Shown: positions 35,205 through 46,867 of the stretch, one piece after another
Numbering within the stretch: the stretch's first letter is position 1
Layout: each line of letters opens with the position of its first letter
Source of the DNA: Epiperipatus broadwayi
Lineage: Eukaryota; Onychophora; Udeonychophora; Euonychophora; Peripatidae
Direction of reading: 5' to 3'
Length of the DNA stretch: 64,000 bases
Assembly (NCBI GenBank): GCA_028023455.1
Contig: JAQFVV010000017.1
Coordinates: 6,356,098 to 6,420,097 of the forward strand
Made by a program: the position numbers and the translations under genes
The notes under the pieces: generated by a model
The model's database searches: none
Seen by the model: only the letters and a program-made list of their open reading frames with translations
What the model was told of the DNA's origin: nothing

Positions 35205-36290
35205 TCTGATATTTTTTGTGCCTGTTTTTGCACTATATACTATTAAAATATGCATGAAATATTACCAAATTCACCACTTCATTTATTTTGCTGTAATATC
35301 TTATATAAATGCAATTTATCCATTCTACTTTGAATACTTTTTAAAAAACAACTTTTTATTGTACGTATGTACATACACAATCTTACATTTTGAGTGTCCT
35401 GCAGTCTTCTTCAGAGCTATGATATAATGAACAAAATAAAACACATAACTACATAAATAATACCATAAAAACATAAACAATAAAATAATAATAATAAAAA
35501 AAACATCAAATATAACAAAACATAATAAAACTGAAATTTACTCATAACCCAATTAAAACCTATTGTGGTTATTCTCTTGCTATCCATAAATTGCAATCCA
35601 CCAACCATTTTCATTTTGCTTTTTGAATCTCTCATATAAAAACTTGACCATCCCATTTTCTCTTGAATTGCCTCCTTTGCCATTCACACATCTGCATCTA
35701 ATGCATGTCTTCTTACTTCTCTTTATACTTGTTCTAAGTAATCTAACACCCCTTTACTAATACATAATGTATCATTACCATAGGTTAATCCTGCTACTGC
35801 CATTCCCTTCCATACAATTCTTACTAAATCACATTTATTATAAGAAAACACTGTAAATCTTTATCAGTCCCTTTCTTTTCTTTGCTTCATTTATTAATTT
35901 TTCCCCCCATTCATCCAAGCAATTTCTCTGATTAATTAAGACAATTCCCAAATAGTTATACCTATTCACTACATTTAACTTTATATCTCTTATATATCCC
36001 AATAAAAATTCTTTCTCTTCTCTTTCCCCAGTATTTATCATCATTACTTTTGATTTTTCTTCATTAAAATTTAACCCCCATCTTTTTATCCACCCTTGTG
36101 CACATCTTCAGCATAACTTCCATATCTTCCCTACTTCCTGTGCACAAGAAGATATCATCAGCAAATAAAAGAGCTGATAAAGTACACTCTCTTGCGGTCT
36201 ATTAAGGGTATCTCTAATCCTCTGCCTAGTCTTTAGTATTGTTCTCTCCATTTCTCTCAAATAGAACAAAAAACAATATACAAAATTTGT
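35205..36290 (-). pseudogene. LINE retrotransposon, 5'-truncated, RT with FADD motif and 3' end
   Basis: The minus strand reads LLFADDIFLCTGSREDME near 36180-36130; FADD at 36165-36154 is the RT catalytic motif. It continues through FNEEKSKVMMINTGE, NRYNYLGIVL and DYLEQVQREVRRHALDADV to GWSSFYMRDSKSKMK at about 35640-35590. These are segments of the palm, thumb and C-terminal region of R2/NeSL-like or related LINEs, with several frameshifts. Its 3' tail, including a tctgaagaagactgcagg hairpin near 35398-35416, is shared with the inverted copy at 41700-42245. Confidence 0.65.
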
Positions 36291-36435
36291 TAGAATGTTA
36301 TATCTCTGATAGAATGAACTAGAACTATTATAAAGGTTGGAGAATGGAAAAAGATGTAGTTAATAAAATAAATATTTTATTTTGAACTAGAATTTTTATA
36401 CTATAACAGACTATCAGGGTAAGAAAATAAAACTC

Positions 36436-39204
36436 TTGGGTCAGACAAGAGTTAAAATAACTATGCCTAACAAAACTATACACCTACTACTGTTAGTGGC
36501 ATCAGGTGATCACAGCAACTTGTTAGGCCGTGACTGGTTCAGTCACCTAGGCTTTGCAGTGTCAAAGGTGAACCAGATCACAACATTAGCTAAATTAAAG
36601 ACTGATTACCCTAGATCTCACTGAACAAAGACATAAAACCGATCTGTTGTCGAAGCAGATCACTGCCACTGGCATTAAGAGCTAAAGTTGAATCAGAGCT
36701 TGAAAGGTGGGAAGCAGAAGGGATAATAGAACCTATATCATACTCAGAATGGCCCACCCCAATAACCCAATCATCAAAGAAAATGGTGATGTGCGGATAT
36801 GTGGGGATTATCGATGCACGATTAACAAAGCACTAGCATCGAATAATTATCCACCATCATCAGTTAAGCAAATCCTATCCACACTGTTAGGTGAAAGAGT
36901 TTTTACTAAAATTGGCTTGAAACATGTATATTTGCAGCTACCGGTCGATGATCAGGCAGCAAGAGCATTGTCAATAATAACTCATAAAGGCTTATTTAAA
37001 ATGAACCGGTTACCTTTTGGTATATCGGTCACCCCAGCAATATTCCAGAGTCATGGATCAACTGGCTGCAGGAATACCAGGGGCCCTACCGTACTTTGAC
37101 GATTTCTTACTGGTGGCTCAGACTCCAGAGCTACTCTGGAGTTCCACAAAAAAAACTCCTTGAGAAGTTCAAAGCAGCAGGCATAAGGATAAACTTATAT
37201 AAATGCATATTTGAAGCCAAAGAACTGGAGTTCCTGGGATTTAGGATAAATGCAAGTGGCATTCATCCTACCCAAAAGAAAGTTATGGCAATTAAAAAAG
37301 CCAAAACACCAAGTAACAAGAAAGAATTACAGTTCTTTTTAGGACTTGTAAATTACTATGAGGGATTTTTATATCACAAAACAGAGGTAGCTGAACCATT
37401 GTACAGGCTACTAGATAAAAAAACAGTCTGGAAGTGGGACAGTAATCATGATAATGCCTTCGAAAAAATGAAAACCCTTATATCTGAGAAAGTGGTGCTG
37501 GCACACTTTAATCCTGAAAGAGTGCTGGTACTGACATGTGATGCTTCACCAGTAGGAACAGGTGCAGTGTTGTCCCATAAGAATGATAATGGGTCACTCT
37601 CACCTATTGCCTTTACATCAAAGTCTCTCAAAGGCAGACAAAAATTATGCCCAGATTGATAGAGAGGCTCTAGCCTTAATCAATGGCATTAAAAAATTTC
37701 ATGACTACCTTTATGGTAGATCATTCATACTGCAAACAGATCATAGACCCCTATTGGGTGTCTTTGCAGCTGAAAAAGGAATCCCTCAGCATGCCTCACT
37801 ACATATGCTGAGGTGGTTCAACTTCTTATCAGGATATGATTTTATGCTACACTACATTGAGGGAAAACAGATTCCTCATGTTGATGCATTAAATCATTTG
37901 CCTGCAGAATCTGCAGACAGGCTGATTATTACTGATCAGTCAGTTAACGTGATTGATTAGGGGACAAACACACAACTGAACAGTAAATTAGTGGCTAAGT
38001 GGACCAAAAATGACCCCAAAGAATTAAAAAATGGATCCAGCAGGGGTGTCCAAATAAAAAACCAGAGGAGTTGCATCCAATCTACTGGACCCAAAGGCTG
38101 GAGCTCTCAATTGAAAATGGATGTATTATCTGGGGATCCAGAGTAGAGATCCCCCTAGCTGGACGATCCCAAGTGCTCAACCTATTGCATAATGGGCATC
38201 CAGGGATAGTCCAAATGAAGATACTCGCAAGGGCATATGTACGATGGCCAAATTTGGACACAGAGATTAAGTCTAAAGACCACCACTGCTGGCATTGCAA
38301 AATGAATCAAAACATGCCAGCAAAAGATAAAACAGTTCACTGGCCTAAACCTGAAGGCCCCTGGATGAGACTCCATGTGGACCATGCTGGCCCATGGAAA
38401 GACAAACTACTATTACTAGTAGTTGATTCATATTCTAAAGTGGCTGGAGGTAGTGGAAGTTCCATCACTCCAGACCACTGCAACAATAGAAGCTCTTAGA
38501 AGGCTATTTGCTACACATGGCCTTCCTAGAATTATAGTCTCAGATAATGGCACAGCATTCACTGCAGTAGCCTTTAATAAGTTTTGTGACAATAATGGCA
38601 TTGAGCTAGTCTTCAGCCCACCATTTCATCCTGAAAGCAATGGCCAGGCTGAGAGATTGGTGCACGAGACCAAAAAATTGCTCACAAAGATCGACACGGG
38701 AAGCTGGAACACCCATATTGCCAGAATGTTATTATCTCAACACTCTGCACCGAGTACTGCAACTGGAAAAACTCCAGCTGAACTACTGTGTAATAGAACT
38801 TTGCGAACCAACTTGTCAGCTCTGATACCTGAGCCAAATGATGAAAAACAAGAAAAGGACAAAACTACCAAATTTCAATAGGGACTAATGTTCTATGCAG
38901 AATGTATAGCGGATCCGTTAAATGGATCCCAGCAGTCGTAATCCAACAAAAAGGACTTCACACCATTTTAGTGGAAATAGCAGATGGATGTCAACACCAT
39001 CGCCATCGAGATCAATTGCGACTGGATTATACTAATGCAGCCACAAGGAATGAAGCTCCAGAGACATGCAGTACAAGCAAAGAGGACCAACAAACCAAAG
39101 ATACAAGCAAGGAGGACCAACAAACTGAAGACAACAGCAAACCAGAACCAGCACCAAAGTGCTTTAGTCGTCCTCCAGCACACCTGCATGACTATGTTCT
39201 CTAG
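36436..39204 (+). pseudogene. Gypsy (Ty3-type) pol, broken by frameshifts
   Basis: Pieces of one pol polyprotein in three frames. The protease end is LLGRDWFSHLGF (36436-36624). RT has VRICGDYR, FTKIGLKHVYLQLPV and, in another frame at about 37089-37118, YFDDFLLVA. RNase H has LTCDASPVGTGAVLS and TDHRPL. Integrase has an HHCC-type finger ending CWHC (38287-38298), then HVDHAGPW, VSDNGTAF and SNGQAER, giving D, D and E with 35 residues between the last two. A GPY/F-like tail and PPAHLHDYVL follow. The usual KIDL is KIGL, so a catalytic RT Asp is lost. Gag and most of the protease are missing. It resembles the K02A2.6-like group. Confidence 0.9.
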
Positions 39205-39209
39205 GGTAA

Positions 39210-39229
39210 ATTTTAGCCAGGGGGAGGGA
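39210..39229 (+). other. Polypurine tract of the Gypsy element
   Basis: A purine-rich run (gggggaggga) directly precedes the LTR start at 39230, the expected plus-strand priming site. Confidence 0.7.
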
Positions 39230-39774
39230 TGTTATAGTCCTCCCTTCTCTCAGAAGTAGACTATTCCAGATGCCTCCTTATCTGATCGAATTAAGCATTG
39301 TTTGCCACAGGCCAATAGGCTGATGTATAGATAACAACATAGCCAATGATTATTACAGGCCAATAAACAGTGATGCTTGCTAAATCCGAAGGTTTTCAAT
39401 AAGGTCAGGGATCTGGGTATAAATAGTCAGCCTTTTGTGAGGATCGGGGAAGAGTGTGTCTAACCTGAACAGACTCTTTGCGTTCTCCCAGGGAAACTCT
39501 GCTAAAACTACTCTCAGCTCGAGGCAAGTGTTTGGTACAGCTGGAAGAGCCATACACCCTACTCGTGAGGCAAGCCATCAGGTGTGGCTGGAAGCGGTAG
39601 GCAGAACTCAGAGTTTACGTTAAACTCCAATTCTCAGCATTTGTAATTATTCTCTTGTATATATTGTATTGTATATATTTGTACATAATAAATATATTAA
39701 TTGTAATACTTGTTTCAGTATTATTTTACATTATTTACTGTTGGTTGGGTCTGTAATCCAGATCAAACACAACA
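39230..39774 (+). repeat. Gypsy 3' LTR, about 545 bp
   Basis: It begins TGTTATAG and ends ..CACAACA, with TGTT/AACA inverted termini, directly after the polypurine tract. It contains a TATA box at 39418-39425 and AATAAA at 39687-39692. No matching 5' LTR was found in the window, so the element is 5'-truncated or rearranged. GC is clearly higher than in the flanks. Confidence 0.85.
39418..39425 (+). promoter_or_regulatory. TATA box in the LTR
   Basis: tataaata within gggtataaatagtcag, about 190 bp into the LTR, at the position expected of an LTR promoter. Confidence 0.6.
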
Positions 39775-39990
39775 AATATATAAACAAAAAAGATAAAAGA
39801 AGCGATTGTTTTTCAAATAAGTAATTTTTAATTGACTAATTAATTTACATTAAAATTATAAAAAGTTAACAGTCTACAAATAACTATACTTGAAAAGCAC
39901 ATACTGCATCCATTTTTAAAAAACACAAATCCTGATAAAAATAAATTACAAAACTAAATACAATTCAATAAATATTCTCCAAATTATAGA

Positions 39991-40185
39991 TTATTTTAAT
40001 AATCTCCATACTTCCTCCTTTTTTTTATTCTTTATATAAACAAAGATACAATAAAAGACAAATGCTCCACAAGATGCATTTCATGCTGAATCAGCACTCA
40101 TCAGTTGGCCCAGGTCACCAGCTCACACATATATCTTTATGCACACATATATCTTTATTTCATGAAGAGTATTTATCTATGGCGA
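39991..40185 (-). repeat. SINE copy, minus strand
   Basis: Together with 40408-40581 it forms a direct pair sharing ttattttaataatctccata, aaacaaagataca.taaaaga, catttcatgctgaa.cagca, ctcatcagttggcccagg and atttatctatgg. On the minus strand it is the AACTGATGAGTGCTG family seen at 4.44 kb and 63.47 kb. Confidence 0.65.
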
Positions 40186-40407
40186 ATTGTCACATTTTTA
40201 TTTACATCCGCCAAACGTGCTCCACTCACAACCTCGACTTCGTATATTTTTGATAAACCTAACTACGTTTATCATTAATCATTTATTAAACTAGAGTTTT
40301 TCTCTAGCAGAGATATAAACATTAATCCAAGTTAAAGATTATTATATCTGATTTTTTACACACACATACATGGCTTTTCAGCTTCCTTCTCGTATGTGTA
40401 TTATCAA

Positions 40408-40581
40408 TTATTTTAATAATCTCCATATTGCCTTTCTTTTTATTCTTCATATAAACAAAGATACACTAAAAGACAAATGCCTACCAAGGTGCATTTCATG
40501 CTGAACCAGCACTCATCAGTTGGCCCAGGACGCCAGTTCTCATATATCTTTATTACATGAAGAATATTTATCTATGGTGAA
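40408..40581 (-). repeat. SINE copy, minus strand (second of a direct pair)
   Basis: Same family and orientation as 39991-40185, starting 417 bp later and clearly diverged from it. Either a segmental duplication or two independent insertions. Confidence 0.65.
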
Positions 40582-40843
40582 ATAAAAGATGATGAAATTA
40601 AATATCTGTGTATTTTTTTCAAAAAAAAAAACCCCAAAAACTTAATGCTTGATTTCTCAAAACTTAGAGAATTTGTTATTAACAGTATTTATTGTCTATA
40701 ATGTTGGGCAGGCAGAGAATAGTTCTTATCTTGGTTCTGTGTTTTATTATGTTAATACTAAACTTATATGTTATGCATTTACATAGTAACAGAAATTATT
40801 ATTGTTTGTAATGTATTATAAAATTTAATGCAAAATTAATCAT

Positions 40844-41692
40844 TTTAAAACAGGCAAAACTCTCCATACAGTAAAGCCACTCAGTGCAAGCCAAACTAAT
40901 CAATGGATGCAGGAAGGTTTGTGCATAAAATCCCTATCTAGTGCCTACTCATTCAATATCCCCAGACTAGTTTCTAGCTTGTAGCTTTTGTCAGTGAGGA
41001 GCCTTGGATTTGAGATCACTGCACATAGATCTTATGATCTAATGCAATTCTCCAGCAACACCTTTTATCTCTAGTTAATTACAAAACTATGAGAATAAAA
41101 TTGGAAAACACAATAATATTTTCAATTCAAGTTCATTAGCTTATATAGTCATATAGGTCTGAACTCAGTTCAGTACCAATACATTTTGGTGCCTTTGGTT
41201 CTTTAATAACCATAATCACCACTATCCTATTAGACAGGATTGGTATAAAACCATTAAACATCACTTGATCACCATTTCTTATGCTTCTCATAACTGTTAG
41301 TAAAACAGGCAAAACTTTCCATACAGTAGTTTAATACCAATCCTGCCAAATCGGATAGGGTGGCCAAAGACACCAAAATGTATGGGTACTGAACTGAGTT
41401 TAGATTTATATGACTATATAAGCTAAGGAGCTTGGATTGAAAATATTGTGTTTTCGATTTTATTCTCATAGTTTTGTAGTTAAGTAGAGATAAAAGGTGG
41501 CAGCTGGAGGATTGCATTGGATCCTAAGATCTAGGTGCAGTGCTCTCAGATCCAAGGCTCCTCACTGATGAAAGCCTTAAGGAATATTGGATAAGCAAGC
41601 CCTAGATAGGGATTTTATGCACAAGTTTTCTGGCATCCATTGATTACTTGCACTGAGTGACACTAATGTATAGAGAGTTTTGCCTGTTTTAA
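40844..41692. mobile_element. Hammerhead foldback repeat, copy J (long form, about 850 bp)
   Basis: Two inverted long arms meeting near 41275-41335. The left arm core at 40951-41009 (minus) has stem II AGC-TACAA-GCT and GAAAC but CTGACAA. The right arm has a deletion removing GAAAC and part of stem I (41550-41592). It has the same block order as copy I. Confidence 0.75.
40951..41009 (-). ncRNA. Hammerhead-like motif, core-mutated (copy J left)
   Basis: Inner stem I TCCTCA/TGGGGA and stem II AGC/GCT are paired, GAAAC, TAG and GTC are present. G8 of the core is changed (CTGACAA). Confidence 0.4.
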
Positions 41693-41699
41693 TAACAAT

Positions 41700-42245
41700 A
41701 AAATTAATAACATAATAAAAAATAATAATAAAAAACCATCAAATAGAACAAAACATAATAAAACAAATAAATATAAAATAATAAAAAACCCATCAAATAT
41801 AACAAACTGAAATAAATATATTTATTTCAGTTTAATTATATTTGATGTTTTTATTATTTTATTGTTAATAAAAAAATAATAAAAAAACATCAAATATAAC
41901 AAAACATAAAACTGAAATAAATATATATTTATTTCAGTTTTAGTATGTTTTGTTATATTTGATGTTTTTTTTTATTGTTTATGTTTTTATGGTATTATTT
42001 TAAGTAGTTGTGTATTTTATTTTGTTCTTTATATCAAAGCTCTGAAGAAGACCGCAGAACAGTCGAAACATAAGATTGTGTATGCAAATATGTACAATAA
42101 AAAGTTTTTTTTTGCTAAAAAGTGTTGAAAGTAGAGTGGTTAAATTGCATTTATACTAGATATTACAGCAAAATAAAAGAAGTGGTGAATTTGGTAATAT
42201 TTCATGCATATTTTTTTAGTAATATAGTGCAAAAAACAGACATAC
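41700..42245 (+). repeat. LINE 3' end with nested inverted A/T-rich repeats
   Basis: The part from about 41930 to 42245 mirrors 35205-35540 in opposite orientation: catcaaatataacaaaacat, ctctgaagaagaccgcagaa, cagtcgaaacataagattgt and gtgaatttggtaatatttca. Between 41700 and 41960 the tract atcaaatataacaaa..ctgaaataaat is repeated in both orientations, forming several hairpins. Confidence 0.65.
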
Positions 42246-42414
42246 AATAAAATAATGGCAGATATAATATAAATATATTATCTTAAACCACAAAAACCCC
42301 AAGGACAGATAGCATAGTTGAATCTAAAACCAAAACAGTTGTCAAAAATATATGGTAACATTATTAGTACAGAAACTATTCCCAAAAATTCACATAAAGG
42401 CAAAATTATAGCAA

Positions 42415-42480
42415 TTTTAAAACATGCAAAACTCACTATACGTATTACACAAGCATAAGAAGTGGTGGTCATGTGATGAA
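42415..42480. repeat. Terminal-only fragment of the hammerhead foldback repeat (copy K)
   Basis: ttttaaaacatgcaaaactc followed directly by acaagcataagaagtggtgg: the two outer ends joined, interior deleted. Confidence 0.55.
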
Positions 42481-42499
42481 ATTTTAAAACATAGTAAAT

Positions 42500-43412
42500 C
42501 TAATAATGTTATTATGTACTCCCTACAAGCTTTTTAAAAGAATCATATAACCAGGGGTTTTGTCAAAATGCAATCTATCTACGTATCAGACTGTATTTAG
42601 GCCAATAAGAAGCTGTTATGATCAGTTCATGATTATATTTGGAAAAAGGCCTTATTCAAAAAGTCTTTAAAATTCTTAAATACAAGAAAACTTAATTTAC
42701 TTGAGAAAAATCAAATTATACCCAGTGATAATCATATCAGATATAAAATTTTACAGAATAGAGTTATTTCACCTACTTTAATTAATACATTCATCAATGA
42801 TCCTCCAGCAGCAATCTTCTCAAAGGTCCTTTTCTGAAATGGAAAAGTCTCTCAATAAGGATATGAATAAATTGGAACCTTTTTCGAAGAATGGGATTTT
42901 ATTCCTAACCTAATGAAATCAGTATGCCCAATTTTTAACAGGGCAGCATCTCATAATTTGAATATAACCTTTTGCAACAATAATCTGCCAACGAACCTAC
43001 CTCATACTATTTAAGAGTAATATTGGATAACAATCTGACTTATTCTTATGTATCTAAGTTTGATCAAAATTAATTTTTAGAAATAACCTTTTATGTTATT
43101 TGAGATGGAGATGCAAGAACCTTATGGAAATCTTCCTTAGCATTATCATATTGTGCTATGAATATTGCACCCCTATTTGGATGAAAAGTTCTCACATTAA
43201 ACTCCTGGATATTCAATTAATTATTACCACAAAATATATTATTGGTACTCTCAAGTTTATTCCTTTGCAGTACATTTCTGTTCATTTGTGCATTCCTCTG
43301 GCAAATATTAGCAATTGCCCCACAGAAAATGTACAAAAAACTATTAAGCAGATTAGACCTTCCAATAACTTGAAAAAGATGTTAATATTAAATGGGAAAA
43401 CTATTTTTTAAA
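42500..43412 (+). pseudogene. Jockey-like LINE reverse transcriptase, degraded
   Basis: Readable pieces in order: ISPTLINTFINDPPAA (the NDLP region), EKSLNKDMNKLEPFFEEW, IPNLMKSVCPIFNRAA, RVILDNNLTYS and WMKSSHIKLLDIQLI then KYIIGTLKFIPL. These match the palm and thumb of Jockey-clade RTs. The YADD segment is lost and stops and frame changes are frequent. Confidence 0.7.
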
Positions 43413-43601
43413 AAAAGAAATTGGTTAAAATAGATTGTTATAGAGAATGAAATTAAATAGTAAATTATTGGAGAATATTAATAAAAGCGGAAGAGATGGG
43501 AAAACTATTTTTTAAAAAAAGAAATTGGTTAAAATAGATTGTTATAGAGAATGAAATTAAATAGTAAATTATTGGAGAATATTAATAAAAGCGGAAGAGA
43601 T
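43394..43601 (+). repeat. Exact tandem duplication of 104 bp
   Basis: The unit 43394-43497 is repeated without a visible difference at 43498-43601 (each starts gggaaaactattttttaaaa). The third start (ggga) is cut off. It spans the join between the Jockey-like and the next LINE fragment. Confidence 0.9.
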
Positions 43602-44335
43602 GGGAGTAAAAAATTTTTGGAAATATATTAAAAGGACTGTAGGGAAGAGAAAAATAAATGATGAAGAAAAAGAGTATAGTCTAGAGAAGTATTAGAGACA
43701 ATCTTAAATAAATATGTAATGGATATAGAAAATATGTTAGATGTGAAGAACAGAGTGAAACCAAACATAAAAGCACATAGTAATATAAATATTAGTTTTA
43801 CAGAAAATTGAAAAGTGGAAAGGTAAGAGGTCTAGCTGGATGGGCAGCAGAGATGGTGAATTTAGGAAATAGGGCAAAATTAAACGTATTATCATGTTTT
43901 AATAAGATGGCACAGAAGAATTTCCAAATAGCTGGAATAATACAAGAGTAAGGCTACTATTTAAAAGAAAGGTTAGGACCATAGAAAGTTAAACAATTAT
44001 AGACTGATAGCAGCATCATTGTTATATAAAGTTTTCACATATATGGTGGCTGGAAGCATAGCAAAATGGACAGAAGAAAATAATATAGTGAAAGAAATGC
44101 AAGGAGGTTTTAGAATGGATAGGCATCTAGGAGAGTTTATTTGTAGTCACACAACTCATAAGTATGAGTAGGAATACAGGTAGATAGTTATATGTGGTCT
44201 TTAAAGATATAGAAAGGCATATGACATTAAAGATATAGAAAGGCATATGACAGAATAAATAGAAGTAAATTATGAGTAAGTTTAGTAAATTTGGGAATGA
44301 ATGGAGCTTTAGTGAATCTTATTAAGAGGTTGATG
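43590..44335 (+). pseudogene. LINE reverse transcriptase N-terminal half, degraded
   Basis: Across frameshifts: KKFWKYIKRTVGKRKIN, LKSGKVRGLAGWAAEMVNLG, AKLNVLSCFNKMA, NNYRLIAASLLYKVF and VKEMQGGFRMDRHLGEF. This is the finger and palm entry of an endonuclease-encoding LINE, perhaps the same R2/NeSL-like or R1-like group as 35205-36290. The catalytic FADD region is not reached. Confidence 0.65.
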
Positions 44336-44339
44336 AGGC

Positions 44340-44870
44340 CCTGAAATATGTGCTAACAATTTTCAGGGTCCTTGCCATCAATACACATTATCTTTCTTAC
44401 CTCATGATTTCCCTACTTCATTCACCTAGGGCTATTGAATACAGCACATTCTGAACCTTATTTAGACTTTTGGGAATTTTATCACTCAGGTGACATTCCA
44501 ATCCATCCCCCAACCCATTACTTCAGAGTGAACAAAAACACTATGCCAAAGATACCCAATTCATCCAGACTCAAATGATCATTGTTACAGTAAAGCCTTA
44601 TATGTCCCCACATCCTCATAAAAACAAACACTGCTCATAGATAATCTGAGCCTTACAGGTCCATTTAGTATGAACAAGATAAATATATTCTTTCTCAAAA
44701 ACTCCACTATATCAACCTTTCTAGTTGCTGAATGAGTGTATACTAAGGATCTAAACACTTTAGATTATGTGGGTAATTAGGCTGACTCAATGCAATGGGT
44801 ACAAAACTTGCAATAGCACCGCCAATATCTGTAAAAAGCTGAATTTGAATTGAGAATACACCAAACTATA
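44340..44870. other. Unassigned segment with raised GC
   Basis: More complex and GC-richer than its flanks (for example ccatccatcccccaacccat and ctgagccttacaggtccatt-like phrases) but no continuous frame. It is probably part of an unrecognised retroelement between the LINE RT and the Penelope-like endonuclease. Confidence 0.25.
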
Positions 44871-44879
44871 CTATTTTGT

Positions 44880-45325
44880 TAAAGACAACAACCAGCAGAA
44901 GTTTTATATTATTTATGAGGTCTACTTGGTTTCCATTTTTTCTTGCTAATGAGTGGCTTCCAAACATTAAGAATTATCACAATAGGTCAAGTTATGGGAT
45001 CATTTTCCATCGTCATATAAGCAGTTTCTTAAAATTTTCCTTTTACATTTTCTTCTGTCCAATATGCTTGACTATTCCCAAATAAACATACATTCATTGG
45101 TACACACATAGACTGCTACTTAGAAATAGCTATTTTTCATCTTGAATTACTTTGTGCCATTTTAAACATTTTCCAATAATCTGACTGGTTTCTCCAATAT
45201 ATACCCTTCCACATTTACATGGTATTTCGTATGTGCAGTTTTTGATTTTTATAAAATTCTCAGTTTGAATTTTGTAAAGACCGACATTTCTCATAGTATA
45301 CCATGACTTTAAAAAATTATTCAAA
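44880..45325 (-). pseudogene. Penelope-like element GIY-YIG endonuclease
   Basis: The minus strand reads FIKIKNCTYEIPCKCGR then VYIGETSQIIGKCLKWHK at 45324-45130, the GIY-YIG start, including the CKCG insertion typical of animal Penelope-like elements. Weak continuation towards 44880 includes EENVKGKFKETAYMTM. The element is cut off from any RT. Confidence 0.65.
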
Positions 45326-45649
45326 TATTATACCAATTCTTTTCTTTAGATTGTTTGCAATCCTAACTTTATTTGGATACTAGAATATCTATAATTAGCT
45401 TTTCTTTTGTCATTTTTTTTCTCTTAATGATAACTGACAGATAACTATTATTCTTGAGAATTTGTTCTATGAAAGACTTTTATTGTAAGTCACTAATATC
45501 AGAACAGTTTTCCAAAGCCATAATACAGTATGAGAAATACATTTATATAACATTTACACCATCATTAAACCAAAGAAGTCTAATAAAATAAAATTTATTC
45601 CTTTATATTTGCCTAGCAGTCATCAGACCTACTATATTCAAACACTGTA

Positions 45650-45740
45650 TTTTCAGGCATATATGATGCACTTTCCTCCCTCAAAATATGCCTAAAATAT
45701 AGGGTGTTTCCTATGCACTGGTAATCAAAATCACGAGTTT
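45650..45740. repeat. Small Tigger/pogo-type terminal-repeat MITE
   Basis: The ends actgtattttcaggcatata and gtttcctatgcactggtaat are inverted relatives of the terminus at about 56725-56757 next to the Tigger-like transposase. No coding capacity. The following 45800-46860 stretch is AT-rich and unassigned. Confidence 0.4.
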
Positions 45741-46867
45741 ATAGTTAGTCAATTTCTGGTTTACATTAATATACTGAACTGGGTCGCACATATATATATA
45801 TATCTTTGTTTATATGCATATATAGTTAATATTTTGTAATAACCAAATCATGGCCTCATACAAATAAACTAATAAATTGGTCAGAATCCATGAACCAGTA
45901 TATTAATATTAAATATTTCAACAGAATTATTATTGCGTAGTTATGCATCAGACTAATAAACCTGAAGCAGCTTTTATTTCTTTTTACTAGGGTGCCAATA
46001 AAAGTGAGCTATTTTGCTAATACCCTGTTTCAGTATTAGTTAAAATATTTACTCTTTATTTTCTTTCTAGTAGGTGAATCTTCCCCAAACAAAATATAGC
46101 AAAATAATTAAATGTATTAACATTCATTCTTTTACACAAAAAAAGAATTACGGAGATTGTTGAATGCTATATTTTAAAACAAACATTTAATAAAATAAGA
46201 AAAAAAAACCCAATATAATACAGTTTATAACCTATTCCTTTCCACACATCCTTTTTATAGACTAATAACATATAATAGACAATTGATGGTATAAAATAGT
46301 AAGTATAAAACACATATATTATAGCCAGTTGGCTACACAGCTACGTTAAAAATAATTCGATAAATTGGCAGGATGTTCCATAGATTTAGTTTAGGGTTAT
46401 TTAATTAATGGTGAAAATAATATTCAATTTTTCCATGCATATTTTTTTTTATAATGATAAGGGGTCTGATCTGAAATTAGTTAGCACTTATTTTCCTTCT
46501 CACATGATAATAGGATAACTGTAGACAATTTTTTTAAAAGAATTGTCAAACCTTTTTTTAAAATTATAATATGCATATTTTAGTATGTATTGTAAATGTT
46601 GTTAGAAGAGAGAAAAATATAAAATCATATAAATAATTTCTTTTATTCTCTATTTTCAATAATTTTATTTAATTACTAAATGCTTTTAATTTTTTTTTTT
46701 TTTTAAAAAAAAAAAAAATATAAAAAAATGTACCAAGAGGGAAAAAATAAAACTTTTTCTTTTTAGTAAATTGTTTAATATTTATTTATAATTCCTTTTA
46801 AGAGAGATAAAGTTTTTTGTTTATGAGTATTTTAAAAAGAAAAAACAAAATAACATTTTAATACTTT

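Noticed and set aside
36297-36330. 5' LTR of the Gypsy element starting tgttatat
   Set aside because: The similarity to the 3' LTR start ends after seven bases and nothing of the LTR interior follows.
39991-40581. CRISPR-like or satellite array from the repeated blocks near 40 kb
   Set aside because: There are only two diverged copies of a dispersed SINE, with no regular short spacers, in a eukaryotic genome.
42035-42075. LINE tail tctgaagaagaccgcagaacagtcgaaac as a full hammerhead ribozyme
   Set aside because: CUGANGA, a G/C-rich stem II and GAAAC are present, but the flanks do not pair as stem I and no NUH triplet lies at the right distance. I kept it only as a motif resemblance.
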